64,000 bases of DNA. Origin: Roseivivax marinus (GTDB lineage Bacteria; Pseudomonadota; Alphaproteobacteria; Rhodobacterales; Rhodobacteraceae). The translations under genes and the position numbers were made by a program. The notes below the pieces were generated by a model, which saw nothing but the letters and a program-made list of their open reading frames with translations, was not told the DNA's origin and ran no database searches. Within the stretch, counting starts at the first letter, position 1, and each line of letters begins with the position of its first letter. This document shows, piece by piece, positions 36,131 through 45,061 of the stretch. The DNA is taken from positions 217,443-281,442 of the forward strand of contig NZ_FOAI01000004.1 in assembly GCF_900109705.1 (NCBI RefSeq), read 5' to 3'.

Positions 36131-36849
36131 TACGTCACCGTATCGAAGCGAAAGCGCATCCGCCTGGCACGCGGCTGCATCGCTTCGTCCTCCCCATCCT
36201 GATCTGACGCCTCATGGGCGCTCGGCTCAAATGCGACCTTGGTCGCAGATGCAGGCGCAGAAAGCGGCGCGGGGCGCTCGGCCTCCGTCGCGTCACCCTG
36301 CGCGCTATCGGTCTGATCGTCCACGGATTGCGGCACCTCTGCCACGGTTTCGACCTCGGCGGGCGACACCGCGGCGGTGGTTTCGGGCGTCTCCGCGGGC
36401 GCGGTCACGTCCTCGGCCGTGCCGGCGATCCGCTTCGCCTTGTCCGCGGCGCGCGCCAGCGACTCGCCGTGCGCGCGCAGGCTGCCGGTGGTCACGTCGA
36501 AGGCCGTGCGCACGCCCGGGGCGTCGGTCGCCGCGGCGGTGTAGTCGACGTCGTAATCGTTCAGCCCGTCGAGGCAGGCGAGCACCGGGTTCGACGGCCA
36601 GAGCTTGCGCAGCGCGCGGCGGCGCAGGCGCTCGGGGATCTCGCGGCGCATGAAGCCAGCGATGGCCTCGCCCGGCTTGAGGTCGTCCGGATCGGGCAGG
36701 CCGAAGCGCTGCAGGATCTCCGCGTCGGGCAGTTCCGCGATCTCGTCCGCCTCGAGCTGGCGGACCTGCCGCTCCTCGGCGGCGGCCTCCGCCTCGCGCT
36801 CGGCCGCGACGGCCGCCTTGCGCCGGGACCAGAAGTTGCCGCGGCTCAT
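36130..36849 (-). CDS. DUF3306 family protein
   Basis: This 239-residue protein starts MSRGNFWSRRKAAVAAE, followed by the conserved core LPDPDDLKPGEAIAGFMRREIPERLRRRALRKLWPSNPVLACLDGLNDYDVDY that defines DUF3306. The last 100 residues are acidic and low complexity. DUF3306 genes co-occur with formate dehydrogenase accessory genes; the molecular role is unknown. It overlaps the DUF3305 gene by four bases (ATGA) and its stop adjoins the TorD start, so the three are co-translated. Confidence 0.85.
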   Translation of the reverse strand: MSRGNFWSRRKAAVAAEREAEAAAEERQVRQLEADEIAELPDAEILQRFGLPDPDDLKPGEAIAGFMRREIPERLRRRALRKLWPSNPVLACLDGLNDYDVDYTAAATDAPGVRTAFDVTTGSLRAHGESLARAADKAKRIAGTAEDVTAPAETPETTAAVSPAEVETVAEVPQSVDDQTDSAQGDATEAERPAPLSAPASATKVAFEPSAHEASDQDGEDEAMQPRARRMRFRFDTVT

Positions 36850-37481
36850 TCGTCGTCTCCCTGCCGCGCATGGCGGTGTCCGGTGGGCGAGCGGTAGACG
36901 TCCGAAGCCCGGGTCACCCGCGCGTCGCCCACGCCGTCCTCGACCGGCATCTCCTGCGGGCGGCGTCGGCGTTTCACGAACGGCTCCTCGAAGTGGTGAC
37001 GCGCGACCCAGTCTCCGACCCAGGGCACGAGGGTGTCCGGCATGGCGACCTTTTCGACGATCTCGTCGCCGCTGGTCTGGAACAGCGCGGCCTCGTGCGG
37101 CGAGGCGGTCACGAGGTGCACGCGCCACGGCATCGCGGCCCCGGGTGCCGAGGGCCGCAACACGACATAGGCCGCCGGAACCGGCTCGGACAGCGCGATA
37201 CGGTAGGCCTCGGTCTCTCCGCGATGCAGGGTGAGCGGCATTGTCGCCGCGTGGAAGTCCGTCACGCCGTCCTCTTCCCGCAGCATCCGCCAATCGGCGG
37301 GCGCGGCGTCCGGCAGCAGGGCGACCGGCGCCCAGGACCAGCGCGCCCAGCGGGTCACGCCGGGACGGCGGCGCACGATCACGCCCACCTGCCGCGACGT
37401 CGCGGTGGCAGTTCGAAGTGCGTGTGAGTCGTCCTTGGCCAAGCCTGGCCTCTCCCCGGTGCGTCTCGTGAGTGTGATCAA
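36846..37481 (-). CDS. DUF3305 family protein, first gene of the formate dehydrogenase operon
   Basis: This protein of about 211 residues has the family core VGVIVRRRPGVTRWARWSWAPVALLPDA near the N-terminus, then LTLHRGETEAYRIALS and a C-terminal basic segment. The longest start is TTG at 37481; no good ATG exists in frame before the core, so the true start may be any of several TTG/GTG codons down to about 37400. It is always paired with DUF3306 in such operons. Its promoter must lie in the 120 bp shared with the divergent iron-sulfur protein gene. Confidence 0.8.
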   Translation of the reverse strand: MITLTRRTGERPGLAKDDSHALRTATATSRQVGVIVRRRPGVTRWARWSWAPVALLPDAAPADWRMLREEDGVTDFHAATMPLTLHRGETEAYRIALSEPVPAAYVVLRPSAPGAAMPWRVHLVTASPHEAALFQTSGDEIVEKVAMPDTLVPWVGDWVARHHFEEPFVKRRRRPQEMPVEDGVGDARVTRASDVYRSPTGHRHARQGDDE

Positions 37482-37600
37482 ATACTAGGCCCAGCGGCTT
37501 GCCGGGGACAAGACGGTCGGTTACCAAAATTGCCGGATCTTCAATAACGTGATCGGCGCGGGAGTGTCCCGAGGGGCGCCATCCGGCGCAAGGAGGCGGC

Positions 37601-39577
37601 ATGGCCACGCGCATTCTTCTCTGCGATTGTCTCGGCAGTCAGAAGCTCGACCCTGGCGCGATCGAACGCGCCACCGGGCTCGAGACCGGCCGCGTGCACA
37701 CCGCGCTCTGCATGCATGAGGGCGAGGCCGCGGCGACCGCGCTCGGCCGCGGCGACACGCTCGTGGCCTGCGCGCAGGAGACCGCCTTCTTCGAGATGCT
37801 GGCCGAGGAACTGGGCGTCGAGACGCCGCCGCACGTGGACCTGCGCGACCGTGCTGGCTGGTCCGACGAGGCCGGCCGTGCCGGACCCAAGCAGGCCGCT
37901 CTGGCCGCCGAGGCGCTGCTGACGGTGCCGGCGCCGCGCACGCGCGACGTGATGTCCGAGGGGCGCGTGCTGATCGTGGGATCGGGTGAGGCGGCCTTCG
38001 ACCTCGCCGCGCGCTGCTGCGACGCGCTGGCGGTGACGGTGCTCCAGACAGACGCCAAGACGCCGCCCGCCGATCGCCGCTTCGACATCGTGCGGGGTGC
38101 CCTGTCGCGCGCCGAGGGCGCGTTCGGCGACTTCCGGGTGCGCATCGATGGCTTCGCGCAGCTTCTGCCGGGCGGGCGGGGCGACTTCGCCTTCACCGAG
38201 CCGCGCGACGGGGCCGTGTCCGAGTGCGACATCCTGATCGACCTGACCGGCGACACGCCGATGTTCCCCGCCCACCACAAGCGCGAGGGTTATCTGCGCG
38301 ACGATCCCCGCCGCCCCGGCGCGCTGGCCGAGGTCGCCGCCACCGCGCGCGAGATGATCGGCACCTTCGAGCAGCCGCTCTACGTTCGCACCGAGCCCGC
38401 GCTCTGCGCGCATTCGCGTGCGAACCAGACCGGCTGCACAAACTGCCTCGACATCTGCCCCACCGGCGCCATCGTCCCCGATGGCGAGCATGTGCGCGTG
38501 GATCCGATGATCTGTGCCGGGTGCGGCGCGTGTTCGTCCGTGTGTCCCTCGGGCGCGATCACCTACGATGCGCCGCCGGTGGCCTCGGTCTTCCGCCGGA
38601 TCGACACGCTCGCCTCGGCCTACCGAAAGACCGGCGGACGCGCCCCGCGCCTGTTGGTGCATGACGGCGCGCATGGCCGCGAGATGATCCACCTCGCCGC
38701 GCGCCACGGGCGGGGGCTGCCCGCCGACGTGATCCCGTTCGAAATCGACGCGCTGGCGGCCTTCGGCCATGCCGAGATGAGCGCCGCGCTGGGGGCGGGC
38801 TTTGCCGCCATCGACATTTTGCCCGCGCCGCGGACCGAGCGCGCGACCCCCGCCGCGGAGGCGGTGCTGGCCAATGCCCTCGCGGGCGGACCGCGGGTGC
38901 GCCTGCTGGAGGCCGCGGATCCCGACGCGCTGTCCGAGGCGCTTTACGGGGTCGAGACGGCGGCACCCGTGGCCGATCCCGCGCTGCCAATGGGCACGCG
39001 CCGTCAGGTGACCCGCGTCGCGACGCAGGCGCTCCACCCCGAGGGCGGCGTGATCGATCTGCCCAAAGGCGCGCCCTACGGCGCCGTGCTGTGCGACACC
39101 GACGCGTGCACGCTCTGCCTCGCCTGCGTGTCGCTCTGCCCGTCCGGGGCACTTGGCGACAACCCGGACCTGCCGCAGCTCCTGTTCCAGGAGGAGGCCT
39201 GCCTGCAGTGCGGGCTGTGCGAGACCGTCTGCCCAGAGAATGCGATTACCCTCGAGCCGCGCATGAACCTCGAGCCCGAGGCGCTGTCGCAGCGCGTCCT
39301 GAACGAGGAGGAGCCCGCCGCCTGCATCGAGTGCGGCGCGCTGTTCGGGGTACAATCGACCATCGACCGCATCGTCGCGCAGCTGGCCGGAAAACACCCG
39401 ATGTTCGCCGAGGGCAACGCTGCGCGGATGATCCGCATGTGTGACGATTGCCGGGTTAAGGCGCAATACCATTCCGACAACAACCCGTTCGCGGCCGGGC
39501 CGCGGCCCCGCGTCCGGACCAGCGACGACTATCCCACGGGCGGCGGCTCTTCGGGCTCCGGGAGGCGCGATCACTGA
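37601..39577 (+). CDS. Multi-cluster 4Fe-4S protein divergent from formate dehydrogenase operon
   Basis: This is a 658-residue cytoplasmic protein with no signal peptide. Two ferredoxin-type pairs are clear: CTNCLDICPTGAI with CAGCGACSSVCPSGAI (about residues 284-330) and CTLCLACVSLCPSGAL with CLQCGLCETVCPENAI (about 505-550). The N-terminal part (LLCDCLGSQKLD, TLVACAQE) resembles HdrA-like or NADH-acceptor proteins, and residues 122-240 carry a Rossmann-like GSGEAAFDLAARC. Additional cysteines lie near the C-terminus. The family accompanies FDH3 operons and may deliver electrons for maturation or link the enzyme to a cytoplasmic pool, which is inference. AAGGAGG precedes the ATG. Confidence 0.85.
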   Translation: MATRILLCDCLGSQKLDPGAIERATGLETGRVHTALCMHEGEAAATALGRGDTLVACAQETAFFEMLAEELGVETPPHVDLRDRAGWSDEAGRAGPKQAALAAEALLTVPAPRTRDVMSEGRVLIVGSGEAAFDLAARCCDALAVTVLQTDAKTPPADRRFDIVRGALSRAEGAFGDFRVRIDGFAQLLPGGRGDFAFTEPRDGAVSECDILIDLTGDTPMFPAHHKREGYLRDDPRRPGALAEVAATAREMIGTFEQPLYVRTEPALCAHSRANQTGCTNCLDICPTGAIVPDGEHVRVDPMICAGCGACSSVCPSGAITYDAPPVASVFRRIDTLASAYRKTGGRAPRLLVHDGAHGREMIHLAARHGRGLPADVIPFEIDALAAFGHAEMSAALGAGFAAIDILPAPRTERATPAAEAVLANALAGGPRVRLLEAADPDALSEALYGVETAAPVADPALPMGTRRQVTRVATQALHPEGGVIDLPKGAPYGAVLCDTDACTLCLACVSLCPSGALGDNPDLPQLLFQEEACLQCGLCETVCPENAITLEPRMNLEPEALSQRVLNEEEPAACIECGALFGVQSTIDRIVAQLAGKHPMFAEGNAARMIRMCDDCRVKAQYHSDNNPFAAGPRPRVRTSDDYPTGGGSSGSGRRDH

Positions 39578-39656
39578 GGGCGCCAGCCATCGTGGCTTGT
39601 GCCAGCATGATGGTAGCGGGGCCAAGGCTCCTTGTATTGCCGGGCGCCGGTTCACC

Positions 39657-40118
39657 TCACTCGCTCTCTGCGCCGCAGGCCAGCGAAGCGCCGCCCTCCG
39701 CCCGCGCCAGTTCGTCCTCGAGCGCGGGGATCATCAGCCCGCTGATGGCGCCGTACGCCGCGCCCCAGGCGGCCTCTTCCTCGTAGGACAGTCCGCCCGG
39801 CGTTTCCTCGGCAAGGGCGCCGAGCAGGGCCTCCCCGACGAGGGCGAAGTGAGCGGGCTCTGCGCCGTAACCCGCGTGACGGCGGGCGAGCGCCGTGAGG
39901 GCCGGGGACAGGACCTCGAGCCGGTGCACCTCCTTTACCACGGTGGCGAGGGTCTGGTTCAGAAGCTCCTGCTGCGTGGCGAGGTCCTGCGGAAAAAGCG
40001 GCCTGAGCTCGGGCGCGCGGGCGAAAAGCTCGAGATAGAACCGTCGGCCCACGTTGCGCTTGGCCGCGTAGGCCCGCGCGAAGCTGCCGACGACGAGCGA
40101 TTTCTGCGATGGGGTCAT
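39657..40118 (-). CDS. Single-domain bacterial globin
   Basis: This 153-residue protein aligns by eye with Vitreoscilla haemoglobin and the globin half of flavohaemoglobins. FYLELFARAPELRPLFPQD covers helices B-CD, and LARRHAGYGAEPAHFALVGEALLGAL covers helices F-G with the proximal histidine in RRH. No FAD or NAD reductase domain follows, so an external reductase would be needed. Such globins bind O2 or NO. ATG 40118 has GGAGG six bases upstream; a start nine codons earlier is possible. It is convergent with the iron-sulfur protein gene. It was first mistaken for another TorD-like chaperone because of its neighbours. Confidence 0.82.
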   Translation of the reverse strand: MTPSQKSLVVGSFARAYAAKRNVGRRFYLELFARAPELRPLFPQDLATQQELLNQTLATVVKEVHRLEVLSPALTALARRHAGYGAEPAHFALVGEALLGALAEETPGGLSYEEEAAWGAAYGAISGLMIPALEDELARAEGGASLACGAESE

Positions 40119-40473
40119 CCGGTGCCTCCGCGCTGACGCGGGCACCTTGGCACGACAGCGATTGACGAGGTCTTAAAGCGCGAACGGCGGTGGGCGGTCG
40201 TGCCGGGATCAATCCGCTTTTTGGTCGGTTCAATGCGGTCGAAAGGGTCGGGCCGAGACGAACAAGCTCTCTACCGGGCGTAGATTGGGCGGTGGATGGA
40301 CCGGGGAGCGCGGGGGCGTTGCCGCGGCTGCATCAAGTGAACGATCCCGCGGAGGATGGCTGTCCTCCCGCACAAGCGTGAGAGCCGAACAACCACGCGA
40401 TCCGCCCGCGAGCGGGAGCCCGGTCTCTCGGTTTCGCGCGGACCCCTGCGCAACCAACGAGGAAACGCGCGAC
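40119..40473. other. Intergenic region between globin and histidine kinase genes
   Basis: No gene is seen in 355 bp. It carries the promoter of the globin gene and the 3' end of the kinase transcript. I found no convincing FNR/NnrR box or terminator. Confidence 0.35.
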
Positions 40474-43071
40474 TCACGCCTCCGCCCGCCATGCCTCCAA
40501 TTCGGTGCGCGTCGCGCCCCAGAGGTCCGGGAGTGCGTCGCGGAGCGGTCCCGGCACGGAGCCGTTTCGCTTGAGCGCGTCCTCGATCTCGGCGAGGGCG
40601 GTTCGCATGGCGGTGAGGCCGAGCGCCGCGCAGCTGCCGGCCGAGCGGTGGATGTCCTCGCGCAGGCCCTCGGGTTCAGTCGGGCGGTCCGGGGCGGCCG
40701 CGACGGCGGCGACTGTCCGGCTGGTTTCCTCCAGTGCCCCGGCCACCAACCTGTCTCGTGCCGCCTCTGGCAGGTCGCGCCAGACCGAGGCGAGGTGGTC
40801 CTTGTCCACCAGCGGCGCGCGCGCGGCGGGAACCGGATCCATCGAAGCCGACCTCGTGGAAGGCACGCCCGCGTCCGGCGTCAGGACCGCAGAGAGGGCG
40901 GCGGTCAACTCGGTCCGGTCGATGGGCTTCGAGACCGCGCCGGCCATGCCCGCCGCGCGGAAGCCCTCGACCTCTTCGGCCAGGGCATGGGCGGTCACCG
41001 CGAGGATCGGCGCCCCGCGCGACGCGCCGCCGTCCCGGGCGATCTCGCGCGCCGCGGCGATCCCGTCCATCACCGGCATCGAGATGTCCATGAGGATCGC
41101 GTCGAAGCGGCGGCTGCGGGCCCAGTCCACGCCGGCGCGGCCGTCATGCGCCTCGGTCACGCGGTGGCCGTCGCCCTCGAGCATCTCGCGCGCCACGGCA
41201 CGGTTCAGGGGATTGTCCTCCACCAGCAACAGGTCCAGCGGGGGCAGGGGGCGGACGGCCGGCGGCGCCGGGGCGGCCAGGGTCTCGGTCTTCTCTGCCG
41301 GGACGGGCCCCACGGGCACCCGGATCCAGAACAGGCTGCCTTCGCCGGGCTCGCTCTCGGCGCCGATCTCGCCGCCCATGAGATGCACCATGCGCCGCGC
41401 GATCCCGAGGCCGAGGCCGGTGCCGCCGACCTGCCGCGCGTAGGAACTGTCGAGCGTCTCGAAGTCGTTGAAGATGCGGTCGAGATCGGCCTCCGCGATG
41501 CCGATGCCGGAATCGATCACCCGGACCTCGAGGCTGCGTCCGTCGGGCAGCGCCTCGGCCTCGACGGTGATGAGGCCGCCGCGCGTGAACTTCACCGCGT
41601 TGCCCACGAGGTTCAGCAACACCTGCCGCAGGCGGCGCTGATCGCCGGTGCAGGCGTCGCGCGGCGGCCCGACCCAGGTCCATTCGATGCGGTTTCCGTG
41701 CTCGGCGGCCAGCGCGGCCACGGTCGCGAGCACGCCGTCCAGAAGCCGCGTGACCGACATCGCGTGCGGCGTCACGTCCATCTTGCCGGCCTCGAACTTG
41801 GCGAGGTCGAGAACGTCGTTCACCAGGCCCAGCAGCAGGCGTCCGGAGCCCTCCATCCGGTCCACGAGCTCGGTCTGGCGCTCGGTCAGGCTGTGGTCGC
41901 GCAGGAGCTGCAGCGAGCCCAGAAGCCCGTTCAGCGGCGTGCGCATCTCGTGGCTCATCACGGCCACGAACTCGGACTTGGCGCGCTCTCCGGCAAGCGC
42001 GCGGTCGCGGGCCTCGGTCAGGGCGTGCTCGTCGGTCTTGCGGCGGGTGATGTCGCGCACGTAGGCCACGTAGATCGCCTCGGCGGTGTCATCGGCGCGA
42101 CCGACGGACATCTCCACCGGGAAGCGGCGGCCCTCGAGGTCGCGGCCCGTGGCCTCGAAGCGCCGCTCCTGCAAGGCCGGGGCCGTGCCCCGCGAGAGAA
42201 AGCCCAGCGGTCCCTCGCGCGAGGCGTCGTCGCCCGCCGCGTCGAAGAGCCTGGCGAGCGGCAAGCCCATCTGCGTCTCTCCGAGGCGGAAGAGATCGCG
42301 CGCGGTGCCGTTCACGCTCAGGATCGTGCCCGTGGCGTCGAAGACCAGGATCGCGTCGAGAGAGGTATCCACGATGGTGCGGGTGCGCGCCGCGCCCTCC
42401 TGCACGGCGCGGGCGCGCTGCGTCGACTGCCGCATCAGGCGGTAGAGCGACACGGCCACCAGAACCAGCCCGCCGAAGAGAACCGCGAGCACGAGCGCCA
42501 GCACGGCAAGCGTGCGCACCAGCCCCTCGCGGCGCTCGTCCGAGATCTGCGCGAAGGCGGCCAGCCCCTCCAGTGTCATCGCGCGCACGGCCTCGCCGGT
42601 CTCGTCGGCGCGCACGGCCAGCGCCGGCAGCGCGGCGGCCAGCGCGTCGTCGGGCCCGTCGATCAGCGGAACCGTGTCGGCGAAGTGGGCCTTGATCGCG
42701 GCGCGGGGGGCCTCGAATTTCGGATTCGCGCGCAGGGCCGCGAACACCGAGCCGCGTTCCACCGTGTTCATCCGGCTGTAGAAGATGTCGAAGCGGCGCC
42801 GCAGCGCGTCGAGCCGGTCGCGATCCGCGTCCGCCTGCGAGATCGCGAGCCGGTAGCGCAGAAACTCCACTTCGGCCTGCGACAGGCTGTACTGCGCGTT
42901 GTCCGAGGCAGCCGTCGAGAACTCGTCGATCTTGCGCAGCACCGGGAAGGTCATGCCGATCACCAGCGCCACGCACAGCGCGAGCCCGGTGACCGCGAGG
43001 CCGACGCGGGAGGTGGGCACCGGCACGCGGCGCCGCCGTTCAGATGTGTGGGTGGCCTGACGTGCGCGCAT
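40474..43071 (-). CDS. Hybrid sensor histidine kinase (PAS-HisKA-HATPase-REC-HPt)
   Basis: This is an 865-residue inner-membrane sensor. Helices at about 24-44 and 186-210 enclose a helical periplasmic domain of 140 residues. A PAS domain (about 228-345), the HisKA box with phospho-histidine His374 in MSHEMRTPLNG, and an ATPase with N-box NLVGNAVKFT, G1 VIDSGIGI and G2 GGTGLGLGI follow. Then come a receiver with phospho-acceptor Asp662 (MDISMP) and a C-terminal HPt domain with His808 (DIHRSAGSCAALG). The phosphorelay output is probably the LuxR-type regulator divergent from the periplasmic gene upstream. It starts 12 bp after that gene's stop. The signal is unknown. Confidence 0.92.
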   Translation of the reverse strand: MRARQATHTSERRRRVPVPTSRVGLAVTGLALCVALVIGMTFPVLRKIDEFSTAASDNAQYSLSQAEVEFLRYRLAISQADADRDRLDALRRRFDIFYSRMNTVERGSVFAALRANPKFEAPRAAIKAHFADTVPLIDGPDDALAAALPALAVRADETGEAVRAMTLEGLAAFAQISDERREGLVRTLAVLALVLAVLFGGLVLVAVSLYRLMRQSTQRARAVQEGAARTRTIVDTSLDAILVFDATGTILSVNGTARDLFRLGETQMGLPLARLFDAAGDDASREGPLGFLSRGTAPALQERRFEATGRDLEGRRFPVEMSVGRADDTAEAIYVAYVRDITRRKTDEHALTEARDRALAGERAKSEFVAVMSHEMRTPLNGLLGSLQLLRDHSLTERQTELVDRMEGSGRLLLGLVNDVLDLAKFEAGKMDVTPHAMSVTRLLDGVLATVAALAAEHGNRIEWTWVGPPRDACTGDQRRLRQVLLNLVGNAVKFTRGGLITVEAEALPDGRSLEVRVIDSGIGIAEADLDRIFNDFETLDSSYARQVGGTGLGLGIARRMVHLMGGEIGAESEPGEGSLFWIRVPVGPVPAEKTETLAAPAPPAVRPLPPLDLLLVEDNPLNRAVAREMLEGDGHRVTEAHDGRAGVDWARSRRFDAILMDISMPVMDGIAAAREIARDGGASRGAPILAVTAHALAEEVEGFRAAGMAGAVSKPIDRTELTAALSAVLTPDAGVPSTRSASMDPVPAARAPLVDKDHLASVWRDLPEAARDRLVAGALEETSRTVAAVAAAPDRPTEPEGLREDIHRSAGSCAALGLTAMRTALAEIEDALKRNGSVPGPLRDALPDLWGATRTELEAWRAEA

Positions 43072-43083
43072 GATGCGGCAGGC

Positions 43084-43590
43084 CTACTCGGTGACCTCGA
43101 TCCGGTCCAGTTGCCAGATGCTGCGCGAGTAGATCGTCTCGGAGCGGTAGGCCTCGTCGTCGTCGAAGGGCCAGACGATCCAGAGCGGCCCCTTGTCGCG
43201 CAGGGACATCGGCTCGCCGTTGTTGAGGAAGGCCACCACCGGTCCGCCGTCCTGCCAGTCCGAGGCCGGGATCTCGATCGAGTAGTCGTTGATCGCGGTG
43301 GCGGAGATCGCTTCGCCGGTGGCGCCCACGGCGTCCATCAGCGCCGCGAGCGGGACGCCGGTGAAGCTCTGGGCGCCTTCGGTCCAGATCGTGGTCGTCT
43401 CGAAGGTCACCGGGTCCAGGGCCTCGAGCATGGAGCGGTCGAACTGCGCGGTCTCGGCGTGGTTGGTCTGCAAGATCGCGCCGCTGACGGTCAGCAGGAC
43501 GTCGCCCTCGGGCGCAGGGAGCGGATCGGCGGTGACCGCGGGCGGACCGCCGAAGAGCGCGAGGAAGAGGGCCGTGCGAAGTCCGACCAT
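43084..43590 (-). CDS. Periplasmic molybdopterin-oxidoreductase-fold protein upstream of sensor kinase
   Basis: This 168-residue protein has a signal peptide (cleavage after AVTA, residue about 21). The mature part (VLLTVSGAI..., FTGVPLAALMDAVGA, INDYSIEIPASDW, YSRSIWQLDRIEV) resembles the sulfite-oxidase-type molybdopterin-binding domain of COG3915. It is much shorter than a full oxidoreductase and lacks an obvious molybdenum-ligand cysteine. It probably binds a ligand rather than catalyses. Its position directly before the sensor kinase suggests that it feeds a periplasmic signal to the kinase's extracellular domain. This is inferred from gene order. Confidence 0.7.
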   Translation of the reverse strand: MVGLRTALFLALFGGPPAVTADPLPAPEGDVLLTVSGAILQTNHAETAQFDRSMLEALDPVTFETTTIWTEGAQSFTGVPLAALMDAVGATGEAISATAINDYSIEIPASDWQDGGPVVAFLNNGEPMSLRDKGPLWIVWPFDDDEAYRSETIYSRSIWQLDRIEVTE

Positions 43591-43678
43591 GGCAGGGGCC
43601 TCTCGTGCAAAGCTTTTGCTCTGATCCGGTCATGCCACAGGACCAGCGCTATGACAGAGCGGATTCGGAGGGGCCGAC

Positions 43679-43694
43679 CTATCCGATGGGATAG
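43679..43694. promoter_or_regulatory. Inverted repeat CTATCC-N4-GGATAG, candidate operator
   Basis: The 16-bp sequence CTATCCGATGGGATAG has perfect six-base arms. It lies 89 bp upstream of the periplasmic sensor gene start. It resembles the repeats before the response regulator, which makes it a plausible site for that regulator (inference). Confidence 0.5.
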
Positions 43695-44187
43695 TCGGCT
43701 CTTTCGGTGGCGTGGAGTGTCATCACCGCATGCACCGCGACCGCCCGAGCCCAGTCCCGCCACGATGCCACATTTCAAGGCAACCCGTCACCATGCGCCA
43801 CATCACGGGCCGGCACAGTGGCGACTTGGTCCTAAAGAAGCGCGACCGCACATCTCGGCTGTGGGGGCAAATGGCGGACAGGTACCATCCCGGTGATATG
43901 CGACCTCAGTCACAGGCCGAAGAGGGGGCGTCCGGGGCGGGGTGGCACGGAGGAACGCGCGGGGGAAGGCGCAAGTTTCGGGACGGACAGGGGGTGTAGA
44001 GACGGTGGGCGTTTAATCGACGAGAGGCATGGCGTGACGTCCTCGGGTCTGCATTGACACAGGTGAGGTGTTTTGCGCCACGCATTGGCCTGCAAGGCGC
44101 AATACCTCGACGGATAGGCTGTTGCCCTAATCCTGCATCTTGCGCACATGTTCGTGTCAAACGGGTGTGCCCGAGTTCCAAGACACG

Positions 44188-44203
44188 CTATCCCGCGCGA
44201 TAG
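44188..44203. promoter_or_regulatory. Inverted repeat CTATC-N6-GATAG, candidate operator
   Basis: The 16-bp CTATCCCGCGCGATAG has the same length and outer arms as the site at 43679. It lies about 120 bp upstream of the response regulator start. Confidence 0.45.
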
Positions 44204-44237
44204 ATTAACGTCCTGCGATACGCCCTCAATTCGCCGC

Positions 44238-44254
44238 TATCCCAACGTGGGATA
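44238..44254. promoter_or_regulatory. Inverted repeat TATCCCA-N3-TGGGATA, candidate operator
   Basis: Perfect seven-base arms around ACG, about 70 bp upstream of the response regulator start. It shares the TATCC/GGATA core with the two other sites in this region. Confidence 0.5.
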
Positions 44255-44323
44255 AGCATATCGAATATGGGACGGTCGGAAATGCTGCTAATACGTGCCA
44301 TGTGAAGGGATGGAGCGGTGCTT

Positions 44324-45007
44324 ATGGATAACCGACTTGAGACGGCCACGGGCCGCGCCCGATCCGAAGCCGCCGACAGCGGGTCCATGTTGCGGATCCT
44401 GATCGCCGACGACCACGACCTTCTGCGCGATACGCTGGTCACCTACCTGCAGCGAGAGGGCGATATCTCCACCGAAACGGCGCCCGATCTCGCCGGGGTG
44501 GTCGCGATCCTCGATGCGGGCACGCCGTTTGACCTGGTGCTGCTCGACTACGCGATGCCCGGCATGAACGAGCTCGAGGGGCTCGAGCGGGTGATGGCCA
44601 TGCCCGGCCGCCATCGGGTTGCGCTGATCTCGGGGACCGCCAACCGCGAGACGGCGCAGAAGGCTCTGTCGGCGGGCGCCGCGGGCTTCCTGCCGAAGAC
44701 CCTGACGGCGCGAAGCCTGGTGAACGCCGTGCGCTTCATGTCCATGGGCGAGCAATACCTCCCGCTGGGGTTCATGAACGCGCAGGAGGAGGTCGAGGCG
44801 GCACACCCGTTGACGCAGTCTCTCTCGCGCCGCGAACTCGAGGTGCTGGAGGGCCTGACCCACGGCAAGTCGAACAAGGAGATCGCCCGCGATCTCGACA
44901 TCCGCGAGCCGACGGTCAAGCTGCACGTCAAGACGCTCTACCGCAAGATCGGCGCGGCCAACCGCACCCAGGCAGCCATGATGGCGAAGGAAGCAGGGCT
45001 GTTCTGA
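44324..45007 (+). CDS. LuxR/NarL-type response regulator
   Basis: This 227-residue protein has an N-terminal receiver (ILIADDHDLLRDTL, phospho-acceptor Asp75 in LLDYAMPG, switch SGT, lysine in GFLPKTL). The C-terminal LuxR helix-turn-helix is SRRELEVLEGLTHGKSNKEIARDL / PTVKLHVKTLYRKIG. Its 22-residue extension before the receiver is unusual. ATG 44324 follows GGAGCGG; the alternative GTG is two codons earlier. It is divergent from the sensor gene pair and is the natural output of that phosphorelay. Repeats upstream suggest autoregulation. A terminator follows. Confidence 0.9.
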   Translation: MDNRLETATGRARSEAADSGSMLRILIADDHDLLRDTLVTYLQREGDISTETAPDLAGVVAILDAGTPFDLVLLDYAMPGMNELEGLERVMAMPGRHRVALISGTANRETAQKALSAGAAGFLPKTLTARSLVNAVRFMSMGEQYLPLGFMNAQEEVEAAHPLTQSLSRRELEVLEGLTHGKSNKEIARDLDIREPTVKLHVKTLYRKIGAANRTQAAMMAKEAGLF

Positions 45008-45036
45008 CGCCCTGTCCGGCTCCGCAGATCGATTTG

Positions 45037-45061
45037 CGCCCGCCCTGCTCGGCGGGCATTT
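45037..45061 (+). terminator. Rho-independent terminator of the response regulator gene
   Basis: Arms GCCCGCC (45037-45043) and GGCGGGC (45050-45056) with a six-base loop, followed by ATTTTCC. Confidence 0.8.

Larger units (their letters stand above)
43591..44323. other. Divergent control region of the sensor/regulator genes
   Basis: There is no convincing gene in 733 bp between the periplasmic sensor gene and the response regulator. It contains three related inverted repeats listed separately, and CATAT-CGA-ATATG at 44257-44269. The short open frames inside it lack ribosome sites and conserved content. Confidence 0.45.

Noticed and set aside
39657..40145. Second TorD-type chaperone
   Set aside because: Helix pattern and the proximal histidine segment fit a globin instead.
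40285..43896. Open frame of 1203 codons opposite the histidine kinase gene
   Set aside because: It covers a gene with all kinase motifs and spans unrelated genes and intergenic DNA.
43712..43999. 95-codon open frame in the sensor/regulator intergenic region
   Set aside because: No ribosome site, odd composition (His/Arg/Gly-rich) and it overlaps the control region.
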